This document shows positions 44,763 through 54,168 of a DNA stretch of 64,000 nucleotides, one piece after another. The notes below the pieces were generated by a model that was given only the letters and a program-made list of their open reading frames with translations, searched no databases and had not been told where the DNA came from. The position numbers and the translations under genes are program-made. This stretch comes from Oceanospirillum sp047518265 (GTDB lineage: Bacteria > Pseudomonadota > Gammaproteobacteria > Pseudomonadales > Halomonadaceae), in NCBI GenBank assembly GCA_047518265.1, contig JAKZRG010000060.1:1-64000 (forward strand). Direction: 5' to 3'. How positions within the stretch are numbered: position 1 is the stretch's first letter; every line of letters starts with the position of its first letter.

Positions 44763-46018
44763 TTTATACAACTTAAGTTCTCAAATGTATCCAATGCTTG
44801 TTGCAAATGGCAGAAGACATCTTTAATTAGGGTATCATTCTCTAATTTTGAGTCCATATATTTTACAATCGATAGCGCTTTTTTAAGGGAGCCACTTTTC
44901 CATAAATAAGTTAATCGATTATAAGCATAACACTGCGATAACAAAGAGAAGGAGCGCTGATTATAAGCACAAACTACTGTGTCAAAGTTTGGATCAGGTG
45001 CTCTCCAATCACCGTACAAAGCCGTTAACCAACTATCTTTGTCATTAAGAGTCCAAACCTTGCCTTCAGTCCTCTCCTCAATATGCATTGAAAGCGGGCC
45101 TGGGAACTCTGTTATTCTTTGCCACTCAGCAGGAATATCTTCCATCCAAAAGCCGCTAATAACTTTTTTAGAGTGCTTTTCAATATCAACTGCACAAAGA
45201 TCCAGCACGATACCACTTTCTTTATGTTTGAAGGATAGAGGGCTTAGCAAAGGCATAGGTAATGCTTCCTTTTGCCAACCACTCGACAATAAAAAATGAG
45301 AAGCCTGGGGCATTTCTCCATAAGGAATCCCAATATCTAGATCTTTATCGAAGGGTAATAAATGTCCTTCTCGCTCCAAGCCTAATAAAGTCCCCGATGT
45401 TGGAAAGGCGTGTAATCCATTAGCAGCCATAGCAGCCAATGTTTGCCATAGCAGTTTCTCAACCTGAGGATTATCGAAACCTTTTCTCAATGGTGGAATA
45501 TTTACTAGAGTTTCACCTTTAAGCAGGATGCTTAACGCTTGGCGAAAATGGTGAATCGATTCAGGTAGCTTGCCCTGATGCATGGTCAACAAGCCTAAAC
45601 CAGCTCGTGCAACAAGTTCATCACCATCAAGGGTTAAGGCTTTGTTGTAATACTGCTCAGCCTTATCCACATCTCTCCTTTTCTCTGCTATTTTCCCTAA
45701 ATAAAGATAAGGCTTAGGCAACTCCGATCGTTTTTTAATCAAAGAAAGATATTGAGCTTCAGCACGAGATAGATGGCCAGAACGGAACAAAGTAGAAGAA
45801 AACGTTAATTGTATATCTATTCTATCCGGCAAAAATTTTGCCGCTTGCTCTATGGCTTCAAGGGCCTCTTGCCATTTTTTTTGTTGTAAGCAAACAGTAT
45901 ATAAAACATGCCAAACCTCTCCATTTTCAGGCTCTTGCTCTAACAGAGCCTTAACCAGAACACTAGCATCATCTAGCTGACCAGAAGCTAGATACTGATT
46001 GAGAGTTTCCATTGACAT
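44759..46018 (-). CDS. TPR protein with a LicD-like phosphotransferase domain
   Basis: The protein has 419 residues. Residues 1-170 are TPR repeats (EPENGEVWHVLYTVC; YLYLGKIAEKRRDVDKAEQ). From about 205 a LicD-like domain begins: TSGTLLGLEREGHLLPFDKD then LDIGIPYGEM, the Asp-rich nucleotidyltransferase-fold site, with SGIVLDLCAVDI further on. LicD proteins transfer phosphocholine or similar groups from a CDP-donor onto surface glycans. Here the transferase is coupled to a cytidylyltransferase, so the two may form a compact pathway; the acceptor is unknown. Confidence 0.75.
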   Translation of the reverse strand: MSMETLNQYLASGQLDDASVLVKALLEQEPENGEVWHVLYTVCLQQKKWQEALEAIEQAAKFLPDRIDIQLTFSSTLFRSGHLSRAEAQYLSLIKKRSELPKPYLYLGKIAEKRRDVDKAEQYYNKALTLDGDELVARAGLGLLTMHQGKLPESIHHFRQALSILLKGETLVNIPPLRKGFDNPQVEKLLWQTLAAMAANGLHAFPTSGTLLGLEREGHLLPFDKDLDIGIPYGEMPQASHFLLSSGWQKEALPMPLLSPLSFKHKESGIVLDLCAVDIEKHSKKVISGFWMEDIPAEWQRITEFPGPLSMHIEERTEGKVWTLNDKDSWLTALYGDWRAPDPNFDTVVCAYNQRSFSLLSQCYAYNRLTYLWKSGSLKKALSIVKYMDSKLENDTLIKDVFCHLQQALDTFENLSCIK

Positions 46019-46168
46019 ATTTTAATTCCAAATAACAATATTCCTATAAGTAACGTCTATTCTAAGCTCCCAACCAAGAATTGATCTATAAAATATTGCC
46101 CTACATACCATGTGATATTCTCTAGCTAACCGCCAGAGAATATCGATAGCCGACAGAGAGGCGTTTAT

Positions 46169-47326
46169 CTAGGCGTTTAATACCTTAGCCAAACGCTGAA
46201 TGCCCTCTTCCATATCTTTTGGTGACATCTGACTAAAACTCAAGCGCAGGGTGTTATCTGCAGACTTCTCCACCGCAAACGGCGTTCCCGGCAATACCAC
46301 CACACCCGCTTCGATTCCCTCTTGTAGCAGTGCCCGCGTATCCTGTTCCAGTGTCAGCCAGAAAAACATACCACCTGCCGGTAACTGCCAACGAATCGTA
46401 TCGGGTAGATACTGTTTTAACAGCTGCTGCATATGATCACGCTTAGCCTGATAGTGGACTTTCAACTTAGCCACATGCTCAGGTAGTTTTCCGTCTTTTA
46501 AGTATTGGCCAATAATCACCTGCCCCAAACGATTACTGTGTAAATCTGTTGCCTGTTTCGCCCGATGAATCCATGGATATAAGGACGGATGAGCAATAAC
46601 AAATCCTGTGCGTAAACCAGGCCATAACATCTTTGAACATGAGCCCATGTATAACCACGGCGCTTTTTTCAGATAGTGGCAGATAGGACGGGTAAAAGCG
46701 TTATCGTAGTTCAAGACACGATAGGGATCATCTTCAACCAGTGTGACCTGATAACGATCGATCATCTCTGCAACAGCAATACGCTCCTGCTCTGTATAAC
46801 AATATCCCGTCGGATTTTGAAAGGTCGGAATCAGATAGATCATACTGGGCTTGCGTGTTTTTAATAACGTCTCCAAACCAGCCAGATCAACGCCTTCTTC
46901 TCCTAAAGAGAAAGGCACCAGATCTGCTCCTAACCCTCGCAAAACCTGCAGCATAGCCAAATAAGTTGGATCTTCAACAATAACTTCGCTGCCGGGATCA
47001 ACCAGCAAACGTGCCGCCAGATCCAAACCCTGTTGAGAGCCGGAGGTAATCAAAACCTGATCCTCGGTACAGCTCAACCCTTCTTCAGAGATCCACTTAA
47101 CCAGTTGCTGCTTTAGAATAGCTTCGCCGTCCGAGGTGCCGTATTGACTGACAGAAGCATAGCTCTCTAGTACCGGCATTTCTGGCATCACAGCCACATC
47201 AGGTAAACCACCTGCAAAAGAGATCATTCCCGGTTGTTGGCTGACCGATAAAATCTCACGTATCGGAGAGCCCGGTAAACGATTGGCATAAGCAGATAAT
47301 TTTAGTTCCGGTACTGCAGCATTCAT
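46169..47326 (-). CDS. PLP-dependent aminotransferase, class I/II (LysN / 2-aminoadipate type)
   Basis: The protein has 385 residues. It shows ISFAGGLPDVAVMP, ITSGSQQGLDLAARLL, YLIPTFQNPTGY, LVEDDPYRVLNYD and the PLP-lysine segment GSCSKMLWPGLRTGF. These are the marks of fold-type I aminotransferases of the 2-aminoadipate / aromatic subgroup. The substrate cannot be set by sequence. AAGGG lies 7 bases before the ATG. A MocR regulator is divergently transcribed 142 bases away and probably controls it. Confidence 0.88.
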   Translation of the reverse strand: MNAAVPELKLSAYANRLPGSPIREILSVSQQPGMISFAGGLPDVAVMPEMPVLESYASVSQYGTSDGEAILKQQLVKWISEEGLSCTEDQVLITSGSQQGLDLAARLLVDPGSEVIVEDPTYLAMLQVLRGLGADLVPFSLGEEGVDLAGLETLLKTRKPSMIYLIPTFQNPTGYCYTEQERIAVAEMIDRYQVTLVEDDPYRVLNYDNAFTRPICHYLKKAPWLYMGSCSKMLWPGLRTGFVIAHPSLYPWIHRAKQATDLHSNRLGQVIIGQYLKDGKLPEHVAKLKVHYQAKRDHMQQLLKQYLPDTIRWQLPAGGMFFWLTLEQDTRALLQEGIEAGVVVLPGTPFAVEKSADNTLRLSFSQMSPKDMEEGIQRLAKVLNA

Positions 47327-47468
47327 GGCTTCGCCCTTTTTTATTAGTTATCACGTTTTGATTAGTCATCACGTTTTGTACACGCTTTATTATGGAAACC
47401 TGCTGGGCAAACAGAATAGATACAGATAAGCTAAAAATAAGCACACAGAGGTAAAAATAGACAAACAG

Positions 47469-48902
47469 ATGCCACATTCAGACAAAAGAAATACAAATAA
47501 GGCCCATCTGTATCAACAGGTTAGCCAGGAAATTAAACAACTCATCAAACAATATCCTGATCCAGGGCAAAAACTTCCCAGCCTGAGGCAGATCAGTCAA
47601 CGTTTTGATATTAGTCTGAGTACGGCTCAAAATGCCTATCAACAACTGATTGATGAGGGCTTGATTCAGGTACGTCCTCGCTCGGGTTATTTTCTGGCTC
47701 CCAGCCAACAACGAACCTTACTGCAACCACAGATCCCTGCAGCACACCCCGGTGCAGAACGAGTTCAAGTCAGTAAGCTGGTGATTCAGATGCTGTCCCT
47801 TGCCCGACAAAAGCCCGTCATTAATCTAGGTACCGCAGTACCAGAACCCGCACTCTTACCCCTGGAAGAGCTGGCCAAAGTACAGCGCCAAATTAGCCAT
47901 CGTACTCAGTGGGCTTATGGAGGGTATAGTCCTCCAGGAGGAGAACCGGCACTGCAAAAAGCCTTATCCGATTACTTGCAAGAAAAAGAGGTCTATTGCG
48001 GGCCTGAACAGATTTTAATTACCAATGGTTGTACCGAAGCACTACGGATTGCTTTAAGTGAATGTACTCAACCGGGGGATGTTGTGGCTATTGAGTCCCC
48101 GACCTATTTCACTATCTTGCAGCAACTCGAAAGCTTACAGCTCAAAGCTCTGGAGATTCCGACATCACCAGAAACCGGTATCGATCTGGATCATTTAGCC
48201 ACCATGATGTCTGCTATTCGAGTGAATGCTTGCGTCGTGAATCCTGTGGGACATAACCCGTTAGGATTTGTCATGCAGGAACAGAAAAAGCGACAGCTTA
48301 TCGAACTCTGCCATGATCACGGCACACGCTTAATTGAAGACGTGATCTATATGGATCTGACCTACCATAAGCAGACTATTCGTTCTCTGAAAGCTTTGGA
48401 TACCCACGATATCGTCAGCCAGTGCGGCTCTTTTTCTAAAAGCCTATCACCGGCCTTAAGAGTGGGCTGGTTATTATCAGCAGGGTCGGCAGAGCCGGTT
48501 ATTACCAACAAGTTTATCACCAACGTAAGTGTCAGCACCCCTTGCCAACTCAGCATCGCCCGCATGTTAGAAAAAGGCTTGTATCAAAAAGCGGTGCGAA
48601 AAAATGCGGAACTGCACGCTGGCCGAGTACTACAAACCCGCGAGTGGATTTTACAGCGCTTCCCCGAAGGTACCCGTGTATCCTTACCCCAAGCAGGTTT
48701 TGTTTTATGGGTTGAACTCCCCGAACCCTATCGAGCCATGCCCCTGCATCAGCAAGCATTGGAAAAAGGCGTGCTCTTCCTGCCCGGAGATGTCTTCTCT
48801 CCCACCAGTGATCTCTATAGCCGCTATCTGCGTATTAACTGCTGCGCCTGTAAACCAGAGGAAATCTTAGAAGGCATTAAGCGCATTGGCCGGTGTTTTT
48901 AG
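47469..48902 (+). CDS. MocR/PdxR-like GntR-family transcriptional regulator
   Basis: The protein has 477 residues. An N-terminal GntR winged HTH (YQQVSQEIKQLIKQYPDPGQ, then LPSLRQISQRF) is fused to an aminotransferase-like domain (ITNGCTEALRIAL, VVNPVGHNPLGF, EDVIYMDLTYH, GSFSKSLSPALRVGW with the PLP-lysine). MocR proteins sense PLP or amino compounds through this domain. The neighbouring aminotransferase gene is the likely target. The stop overlaps that of the convergent XRE gene by 4 bases. Confidence 0.9.
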   Translation: MPHSDKRNTNKAHLYQQVSQEIKQLIKQYPDPGQKLPSLRQISQRFDISLSTAQNAYQQLIDEGLIQVRPRSGYFLAPSQQRTLLQPQIPAAHPGAERVQVSKLVIQMLSLARQKPVINLGTAVPEPALLPLEELAKVQRQISHRTQWAYGGYSPPGGEPALQKALSDYLQEKEVYCGPEQILITNGCTEALRIALSECTQPGDVVAIESPTYFTILQQLESLQLKALEIPTSPETGIDLDHLATMMSAIRVNACVVNPVGHNPLGFVMQEQKKRQLIELCHDHGTRLIEDVIYMDLTYHKQTIRSLKALDTHDIVSQCGSFSKSLSPALRVGWLLSAGSAEPVITNKFITNVSVSTPCQLSIARMLEKGLYQKAVRKNAELHAGRVLQTREWILQRFPEGTRVSLPQAGFVLWVELPEPYRAMPLHQQALEKGVLFLPGDVFSPTSDLYSRYLRINCCACKPEEILEGIKRIGRCF

Positions 48903-49672
48903 CCTTTACGATCTGAAACCATAAAGTTAGGCACCGGAAAATACTTTCTTAAATCAAAAGGCGCCATAACCAATAGCATTTTATAGGGCCTAAGTTGATC
49001 GATGGGAAAATACAGCTGGTCCAATGTGGCCTGCTTTTGAAAGTTGTCATACAACTCCGTGACTTCCCCTGAAAGTCGCTCAATACTCTGAGGACTGAGT
49101 AAACGGCTGGTAGAATAAAAAGTGGAGTATTCTTGTTGATGACTGTCCATCGTATCCTGTACAAAACCCTGATTTACTCTGACTAAGGTTTTATGCAGTG
49201 GGCCACCTAAGCGCCATTTAACCGGTTTGGCTACCAGCAGATGCACACTGTTATTTTTCCCCAGCCGCACCAGCTCCAGTTTTTCTAACTCCCGCAGATA
49301 AAGGTATACATCTGTTTCTTTCAGTTGATTGTAATACGCAATTTCTCGGGTATCGAACTGACTAATCAGCAGCATAAAACACGAGACTAATCCCGGATCT
49401 TTTGCCAAAGCCTGCTCGGTCTCCAAAGGAAGTTGAGAAATATGGGTGCTGCGAGATTGTTCGATCTCCATCAGCTCCGTCATGCTCAGACCAAGATGTT
49501 GGCAAATCTCCATTAAACGACTGAGCTTACAATCCTGATCTTGGAACATACGCTTCACAGTGGGTTCCGACAGGTCCATCAGCTCTGCCAGCTGTTTATA
49601 CTGAATACCCTGAGCCTTCAATACCTGCTTTAACGTTGTAAATAAACCCGAGCGTTCACGCTGACATTCCAT
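48899..49672 (-). CDS. XRE-family transcriptional regulator
   Basis: The protein has 257 residues. The N-terminal HTH is clear: LKAQGIQYKQLAELMDLSEP, then TVKRMFQDQDCKLSRLMEIC. The remaining 180 residues form an unassigned effector or dimerisation part. ATG 49672, with GGGGAT about 9 bases upstream, is preferred to a TTG 24 bases earlier. It is divergent from the SMP-30-like gene, a plausible target. Confidence 0.8.
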   Translation of the reverse strand: MECQRERSGLFTTLKQVLKAQGIQYKQLAELMDLSEPTVKRMFQDQDCKLSRLMEICQHLGLSMTELMEIEQSRSTHISQLPLETEQALAKDPGLVSCFMLLISQFDTREIAYYNQLKETDVYLYLRELEKLELVRLGKNNSVHLLVAKPVKWRLGGPLHKTLVRVNQGFVQDTMDSHQQEYSTFYSTSRLLSPQSIERLSGEVTELYDNFQKQATLDQLYFPIDQLRPYKMLLVMAPFDLRKYFPVPNFMVSDRKG

Positions 49673-49840
49673 AACCTGATCCCCAAAAGCCAACAAAGCA
49701 TCATATATTGATACCGACAGAGACTTAAATTGCCATAAAGAATCATAAATATATTATTCAAACCAACACCACGCAAGCAGAAGTTAATACTGCTGTGGGA
49801 AATAACAACACATTGGATTGAATCAATATTTGGAGTTTTT

Positions 49841-50749
49841 ATGATGACGTTAAAAGGTTTTGGGCAAGATAAAAGTTCTGCTATGAAAAAGTCTCTCGTT
49901 AAGGGATTAGCCATAACCCTAACACTGGGTTCTTTATCCGGCATCACTCAGGCAGCACCAAAAGCGCTTTGGAGCATTGATAACTTGGACCAGCCGGAAT
50001 CTGTTCTGGTTGATGAGAAAAACAATGCACTCTATATCAGCAGCATCAATGGCAACCCAGTCGAGCTGAATGGCAAGGGCTATATCAGCAAAGCCAATAA
50101 AAAGGGTCAGTTATTAGATAAACAGTGGGTGAAGGGCCTTAATGCACCAAAAGGTATGGCCCAGGTAGGCAATCATCTTTATGTAGCGGATATGCAGCAA
50201 GTACATATTATCGATATCAAAGCAGGAAAGTTGATCCGTAGTTTGTCGGCACCCAAAGCAAAAATGCTCAATGATATTACCGCCACACCGGATGGCACCC
50301 TATATATTACGGATCTCTTAGGCGGTGATATCTACCGTCTGAAAGACAACCAATTAACACCCTGGCTCCGTTCAAATCAGTTATCCCACCCTAACGGTAT
50401 TCTTTGGCATAAAGGTGAACTGTTGGTGGCTAACTGGGGCTATCCATTAAACGCTGACTTCACCACTAAAACACCGGGAAGCTTGTATCGATTAAACCTT
50501 GAAGGACAAACGCTAACACCGGTACCAACAGGTTATCAGCTGGGTAATCTGGACGGTGTTGTCGCACTAAATGATCGTATTTGGATCAGTGACTGGATCA
50601 GTGGTGAGCTCTACTCTCTGGACGGTAAAGAGCGTATTAAACAACTGCAAAGCAATAAAGGATTGGCGGATATTGGTGGTTCAGGCGATACAATTTATGC
50701 CCCCATGATGTGGGATAACAAGGTAATCGCTTGGCAGGTGGATCAATAA
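49841..50749 (+). CDS. Exported SMP-30/gluconolactonase-like beta-propeller protein
   Basis: The protein has 302 residues. A signal peptide (KGLAITLTLGSLSGITQA) is followed by propeller strands (ALYISSINGNP; LYVADMQQVHIID; LNDITATPDGTLYITDLLGG; ISDWISGELYSLDG), the layout of SMP-30-like or NHL-type periplasmic proteins. The ligand or substrate is unknown. ATG 49841 has GGAG 6 bases before it; an inner ATG at 49883 would give a more standard signal peptide but lacks a ribosome site. Confidence 0.75.
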   Translation: MMTLKGFGQDKSSAMKKSLVKGLAITLTLGSLSGITQAAPKALWSIDNLDQPESVLVDEKNNALYISSINGNPVELNGKGYISKANKKGQLLDKQWVKGLNAPKGMAQVGNHLYVADMQQVHIIDIKAGKLIRSLSAPKAKMLNDITATPDGTLYITDLLGGDIYRLKDNQLTPWLRSNQLSHPNGILWHKGELLVANWGYPLNADFTTKTPGSLYRLNLEGQTLTPVPTGYQLGNLDGVVALNDRIWISDWISGELYSLDGKERIKQLQSNKGLADIGGSGDTIYAPMMWDNKVIAWQVDQ

Positions 50750-50858
50750 AAACAGAGCAGCTCTATTAGTAAGAGTACCTGATTAGTAAGGTACCCGTGG
50801 CTGAACAAGTGTTGGTTATCCGCAACAGATAACCAACACCATAACAATCCGTCTTGAA

Positions 50859-52088
50859 TTAACCTACAGAAGCGGCCATGGATTGATTTACTTTAACCGG
50901 TGCAGTCTCTTTCAGGAAACAGGCTAGAATCGTTGCGATGGCGGAACCTGCAGCGGCAATCCACATCACAATTTCCAAACCGTAGATATCCGCAGCAAAA
51001 CCCGCCACTGTCGGAGTAATAAAACCACCAAACAGTTCACCTACGCCCATAATCAAGCCCAGTGCCGAAGCCACCTGATGATGAGGTACGGTTTCCGCTG
51101 GAATGGTTGCCATAAATAGAGTAAAGCAGCCCAGACCGGTATAGGTCATAAAGATCAGCGGTAACATGGTACCGGCGTCTTCCACGTACAGTAGAACAAA
51201 AGGACAGCACGTCGCCAAAATTGAGAAGAAGATAATGGCAGGCTTACGACCAAATTTATCCGATAGAGAGGAGACGATAAAGCCCCAAACCATCCAAGCA
51301 AAACCCAAACTGCCCATAATACCGCCCATGGTTGCCGGGCTAAACTCTTTCACCTGCATCAAGAAAGTCGGTGTAAATGAAATCAGAGTAATAAACCAAG
51401 AGATATAGAAACAGGAAATCAGGACACACAGAATCATGTTTCTGTTTTTCAACAGACTCATATAATCGGCTTTTCCTGCCTTACTGTGCTCTTCTTTTAG
51501 GTCATCATGCACGTGTTGGTTGCGTACAAATAACCAGATCAACAGCGCAATCAAGGCACCGGGAATCACAGTGGAATAAAAAGCACTGCGCCAGCCGAAC
51601 TCAGTCGCAATCCAGATTAATAATGGCGGCGCAATAACCGCACCAATCAAACCCGGTGCAGAGGCATTCACCAAGCCCATATTCAGACCACGGCGACGAG
51701 GTGTAGAAGCAGAGGCCAACAGAGACTGTGAAATAGGCAATACCGGACCTTCTGCGATGCCCATCAAGCCTCTAAACACCAGCAGAGTAATAAAGGTTGC
51801 CACCATGCCCGATAAGGCAGAGAACAAGGAGAAAGCAATAACCGCAAAAACCAGAATGATTTTCTTCGATTGTTTTTTATCGGCATAAGCGCCAAATGTT
51901 GCCCCGGATATGGCCCAGGTTAAGGCCAAAACGGACGATAACATACCCAACTGAGCATTATTGAGATTGAGATCTTCCGCAATAAAGGGGAAGAGAAACG
52001 ACAGAGCTAGTCGATCAAAAAAGACAAAGCCAAAACACAAAAATAGAATCAGAAGCAGTCTATTTTCGTAGGTATTTATTGTTTTCAT
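50859..52088 (-). CDS. MFS metabolite:proton symporter-like transporter
   Basis: The protein has 409 residues with twelve predicted membrane segments. FVFFDRLALSFLFPFIAEDL in helix 1 and GATFGAYADKKQSKK (motif A) belong to the ACS-like (anion:cation symporter) group of MFS carriers. It lies 18 bases after the GMC oxidoreductase gene, so it is co-transcribed and probably imports that enzyme's substrate. CGAGG lies upstream of the ATG. Confidence 0.87.
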   Translation of the reverse strand: MKTINTYENRLLLILFLCFGFVFFDRLALSFLFPFIAEDLNLNNAQLGMLSSVLALTWAISGATFGAYADKKQSKKIILVFAVIAFSLFSALSGMVATFITLLVFRGLMGIAEGPVLPISQSLLASASTPRRRGLNMGLVNASAPGLIGAVIAPPLLIWIATEFGWRSAFYSTVIPGALIALLIWLFVRNQHVHDDLKEEHSKAGKADYMSLLKNRNMILCVLISCFYISWFITLISFTPTFLMQVKEFSPATMGGIMGSLGFAWMVWGFIVSSLSDKFGRKPAIIFFSILATCCPFVLLYVEDAGTMLPLIFMTYTGLGCFTLFMATIPAETVPHHQVASALGLIMGVGELFGGFITPTVAGFAADIYGLEIVMWIAAAGSAIATILACFLKETAPVKVNQSMAASVG

Positions 52089-52106
52089 AGTAACCTCGAA
52101 TTAAAC

Positions 52107-53705
52107 CTAAGCCGACAGAGGTGTATCCAGAATAAAACTGGCACACCGTTCAGCGATCATAATGGTAGGGGCGTTGGTATTACCGGAGACGATATTGGGC
52201 ATAACTGAGGCATCGCAGACACGTAGCCCTTGTACACCATTCACTTTCAGTTCTGGACATACCACCGCAGTTTCATCACTGCCCATACGACAGGTACCGA
52301 CAGGGTGATAAACCGTTTTAGCGTGGCTGCGAACATGCTCCACAAGCTCATTATCAGACAGCTCTGCTTTTGGGGAAGGTTTCAGCTCACACTCAATTAG
52401 CTCTTGTAAGGCGGGGGCTCGTAGGATGCTTCGAGCTAATTTAACACCACGTACCAGGGCATCCACATCTTCTTGCTCTTCCAATGCGCCGCTTTCAAAC
52501 ATCATGGGATCAGCAGGATTATTGCTGCGCAAACGCGCAAAACCGCGAGATTTAGGACGCAAAAAACAGGGGTTGATGGACAAACCATGACCATCGATGG
52601 GTTCACGATCCACATCACCTACTAGAGTAGGTAAAACATGAAATTGAATATCTGGGCGACCGCAATTACTGGTATCAACAAAACCACCGGATTCCACCAC
52701 ATTGGAGGTCAGCAAACCGGTTTTAAAGAAGGTCCATTGCATGCCGTGTTTTAGCGCTGTTAGCCCCTTATCGTTACCCAATAAACTAATAGGCTTTTTC
52801 GTGCGGGCATACACGGATACCTCTAAGTGATCTTGATAATTCTCACCCACCTCCGGCGCATCATGCAGTAGATCAATATTATGTTGTTTTAACTGAGCTT
52901 CTGGGCCAATACCGGACAACATCAAAATCTTAGGCGTCGATAAAGCACCTGCGGTTAGGATCACTTCGTCATTAACGTAAAGAGTAGAAACCTGACCGGA
53001 TTTATCCTTAATCTCCACACCGGTTGTTTTTTTATTACTATCAAACAGCACCTTGGTCACAAAACAACCGGTGCGTACCGTCAGATTGGATTTTTGTTTT
53101 ACAGCAGCTAAATAAGTACTGGCAGTACTACCACGCTGACCATTAAACGTTGTGGTGTGATAAAAACCGATACCCGCTTGTTGGCCATCATTAAAATCGT
53201 CGTTATAAGGCACACCTTGCTGCTGAGCCGCTTTAACAAACGCAAGACTCAAAGGGTGACGATAACGGGTATCACTGACACTTAAAGGCCCAGCGTTGCC
53301 ATGATGTTCGCCGGACAAGCGCATATGATTTTCGGAGTGTTTAAAAGCCTTTAAGACATTATCCCAGCCCCAGCCGGTACAACCCTGTTGCTCCCAGCAG
53401 TCGTAGTCCTCTTTTTGACCCCGAATATACACCATGGCATTAACCGAGCTACCACCGCCTAATGTGCGCCCTTGAGGCACATAGGTTTTACGGTTCTGTG
53501 CCGCTTTTTGCGGCTCGCTTTCATAAATAACGGTTCTTTCAGTGCCAATTACCCGAATAAATGTCGCAGGCATATGAATAAATTGCGTATTATCCGCAGG
53601 GCCATCTTCTAGTAGCAGTACCTTCTTTCCGGCCATGGTTAAGCGGTGTGTTATCACACAACCGGATGATCCACCACCGACCACAATGTAATCAAAACTG
53701 TCCAT
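52107..53705 (-). CDS. GMC-family FAD-dependent oxidoreductase (choline dehydrogenase-like)
   Basis: The protein has 532 residues. The N-terminal dinucleotide fold YIVVGGGSSGCVITHRL and the GMC signatures (GRTLGGGSSVNAMVYIRG; GALSTPKILMLSGIGP) are intact; the C-terminal catalytic His region (YHPVGTCRMG, then NTNAPTIMIAERCA) is present. It oxidises an alcohol to an aldehyde with FAD. The family includes choline and long-chain alcohol dehydrogenases; substrate is not set. It is the first gene of a GMC-MFS operon, divergent from an AraC-type regulator. Confidence 0.88.
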   Translation of the reverse strand: MDSFDYIVVGGGSSGCVITHRLTMAGKKVLLLEDGPADNTQFIHMPATFIRVIGTERTVIYESEPQKAAQNRKTYVPQGRTLGGGSSVNAMVYIRGQKEDYDCWEQQGCTGWGWDNVLKAFKHSENHMRLSGEHHGNAGPLSVSDTRYRHPLSLAFVKAAQQQGVPYNDDFNDGQQAGIGFYHTTTFNGQRGSTASTYLAAVKQKSNLTVRTGCFVTKVLFDSNKKTTGVEIKDKSGQVSTLYVNDEVILTAGALSTPKILMLSGIGPEAQLKQHNIDLLHDAPEVGENYQDHLEVSVYARTKKPISLLGNDKGLTALKHGMQWTFFKTGLLTSNVVESGGFVDTSNCGRPDIQFHVLPTLVGDVDREPIDGHGLSINPCFLRPKSRGFARLRSNNPADPMMFESGALEEQEDVDALVRGVKLARSILRAPALQELIECELKPSPKAELSDNELVEHVRSHAKTVYHPVGTCRMGSDETAVVCPELKVNGVQGLRVCDASVMPNIVSGNTNAPTIMIAERCASFILDTPLSA

Positions 53706-54168
53706 TTTTTACCTTTTCATTTGGCTTCTTATTCGATCTCCAGTGTTAAAGATATGGCGCTCTGGTGCTTAACTAGAGAAGACCGTTTTATTAACTTCAA
53801 TCCCTAAAAAAGAAAACCATAGGAGAAAACAGGGTAAAAACTGGGAAAAACAATATGAAGAAAGAAAGGAGTCTGAGGCCAACCGGACAGAGACAATTAA
53901 CTGTCAGGGACTTATCTATTGACCAGAACAGACTGACAAGGACGTTTCGCGACAGCAATTAGTTAACATGTTTACTAACGACCAATATTCCGACTAGAAT
54001 ACAGAACAGACCGGTGATAGCTGAACACAACAATAAAAACAGCAGATAAGCCGCTAAACACAGTTTTTCATATTTTAATGGGAGCATGACAGAAGCATCA
54101 CCTCCCATTAATAACTCTGTAGAAAAACTCATGTTCTAGCGTTTACGACGATATCGGGAGCAAACTCT
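53706..54168. promoter_or_regulatory. Divergent control region between GMC/MFS operon and AraC gene
   Basis: TTAGTTAACATGTTTACTAA at 53959-53978 matches 17 of 20 bases of the operator at 19825-19844 before the HpaD-like operon. No further gene is visible in these 463 bases. Confidence 0.45.

Noticed and set aside
52107..53705. Naming the GMC protein betA
   Set aside because: Family match is clear, but no betB, betI or choline transporter is nearby and sequence alone does not fix choline as the substrate.
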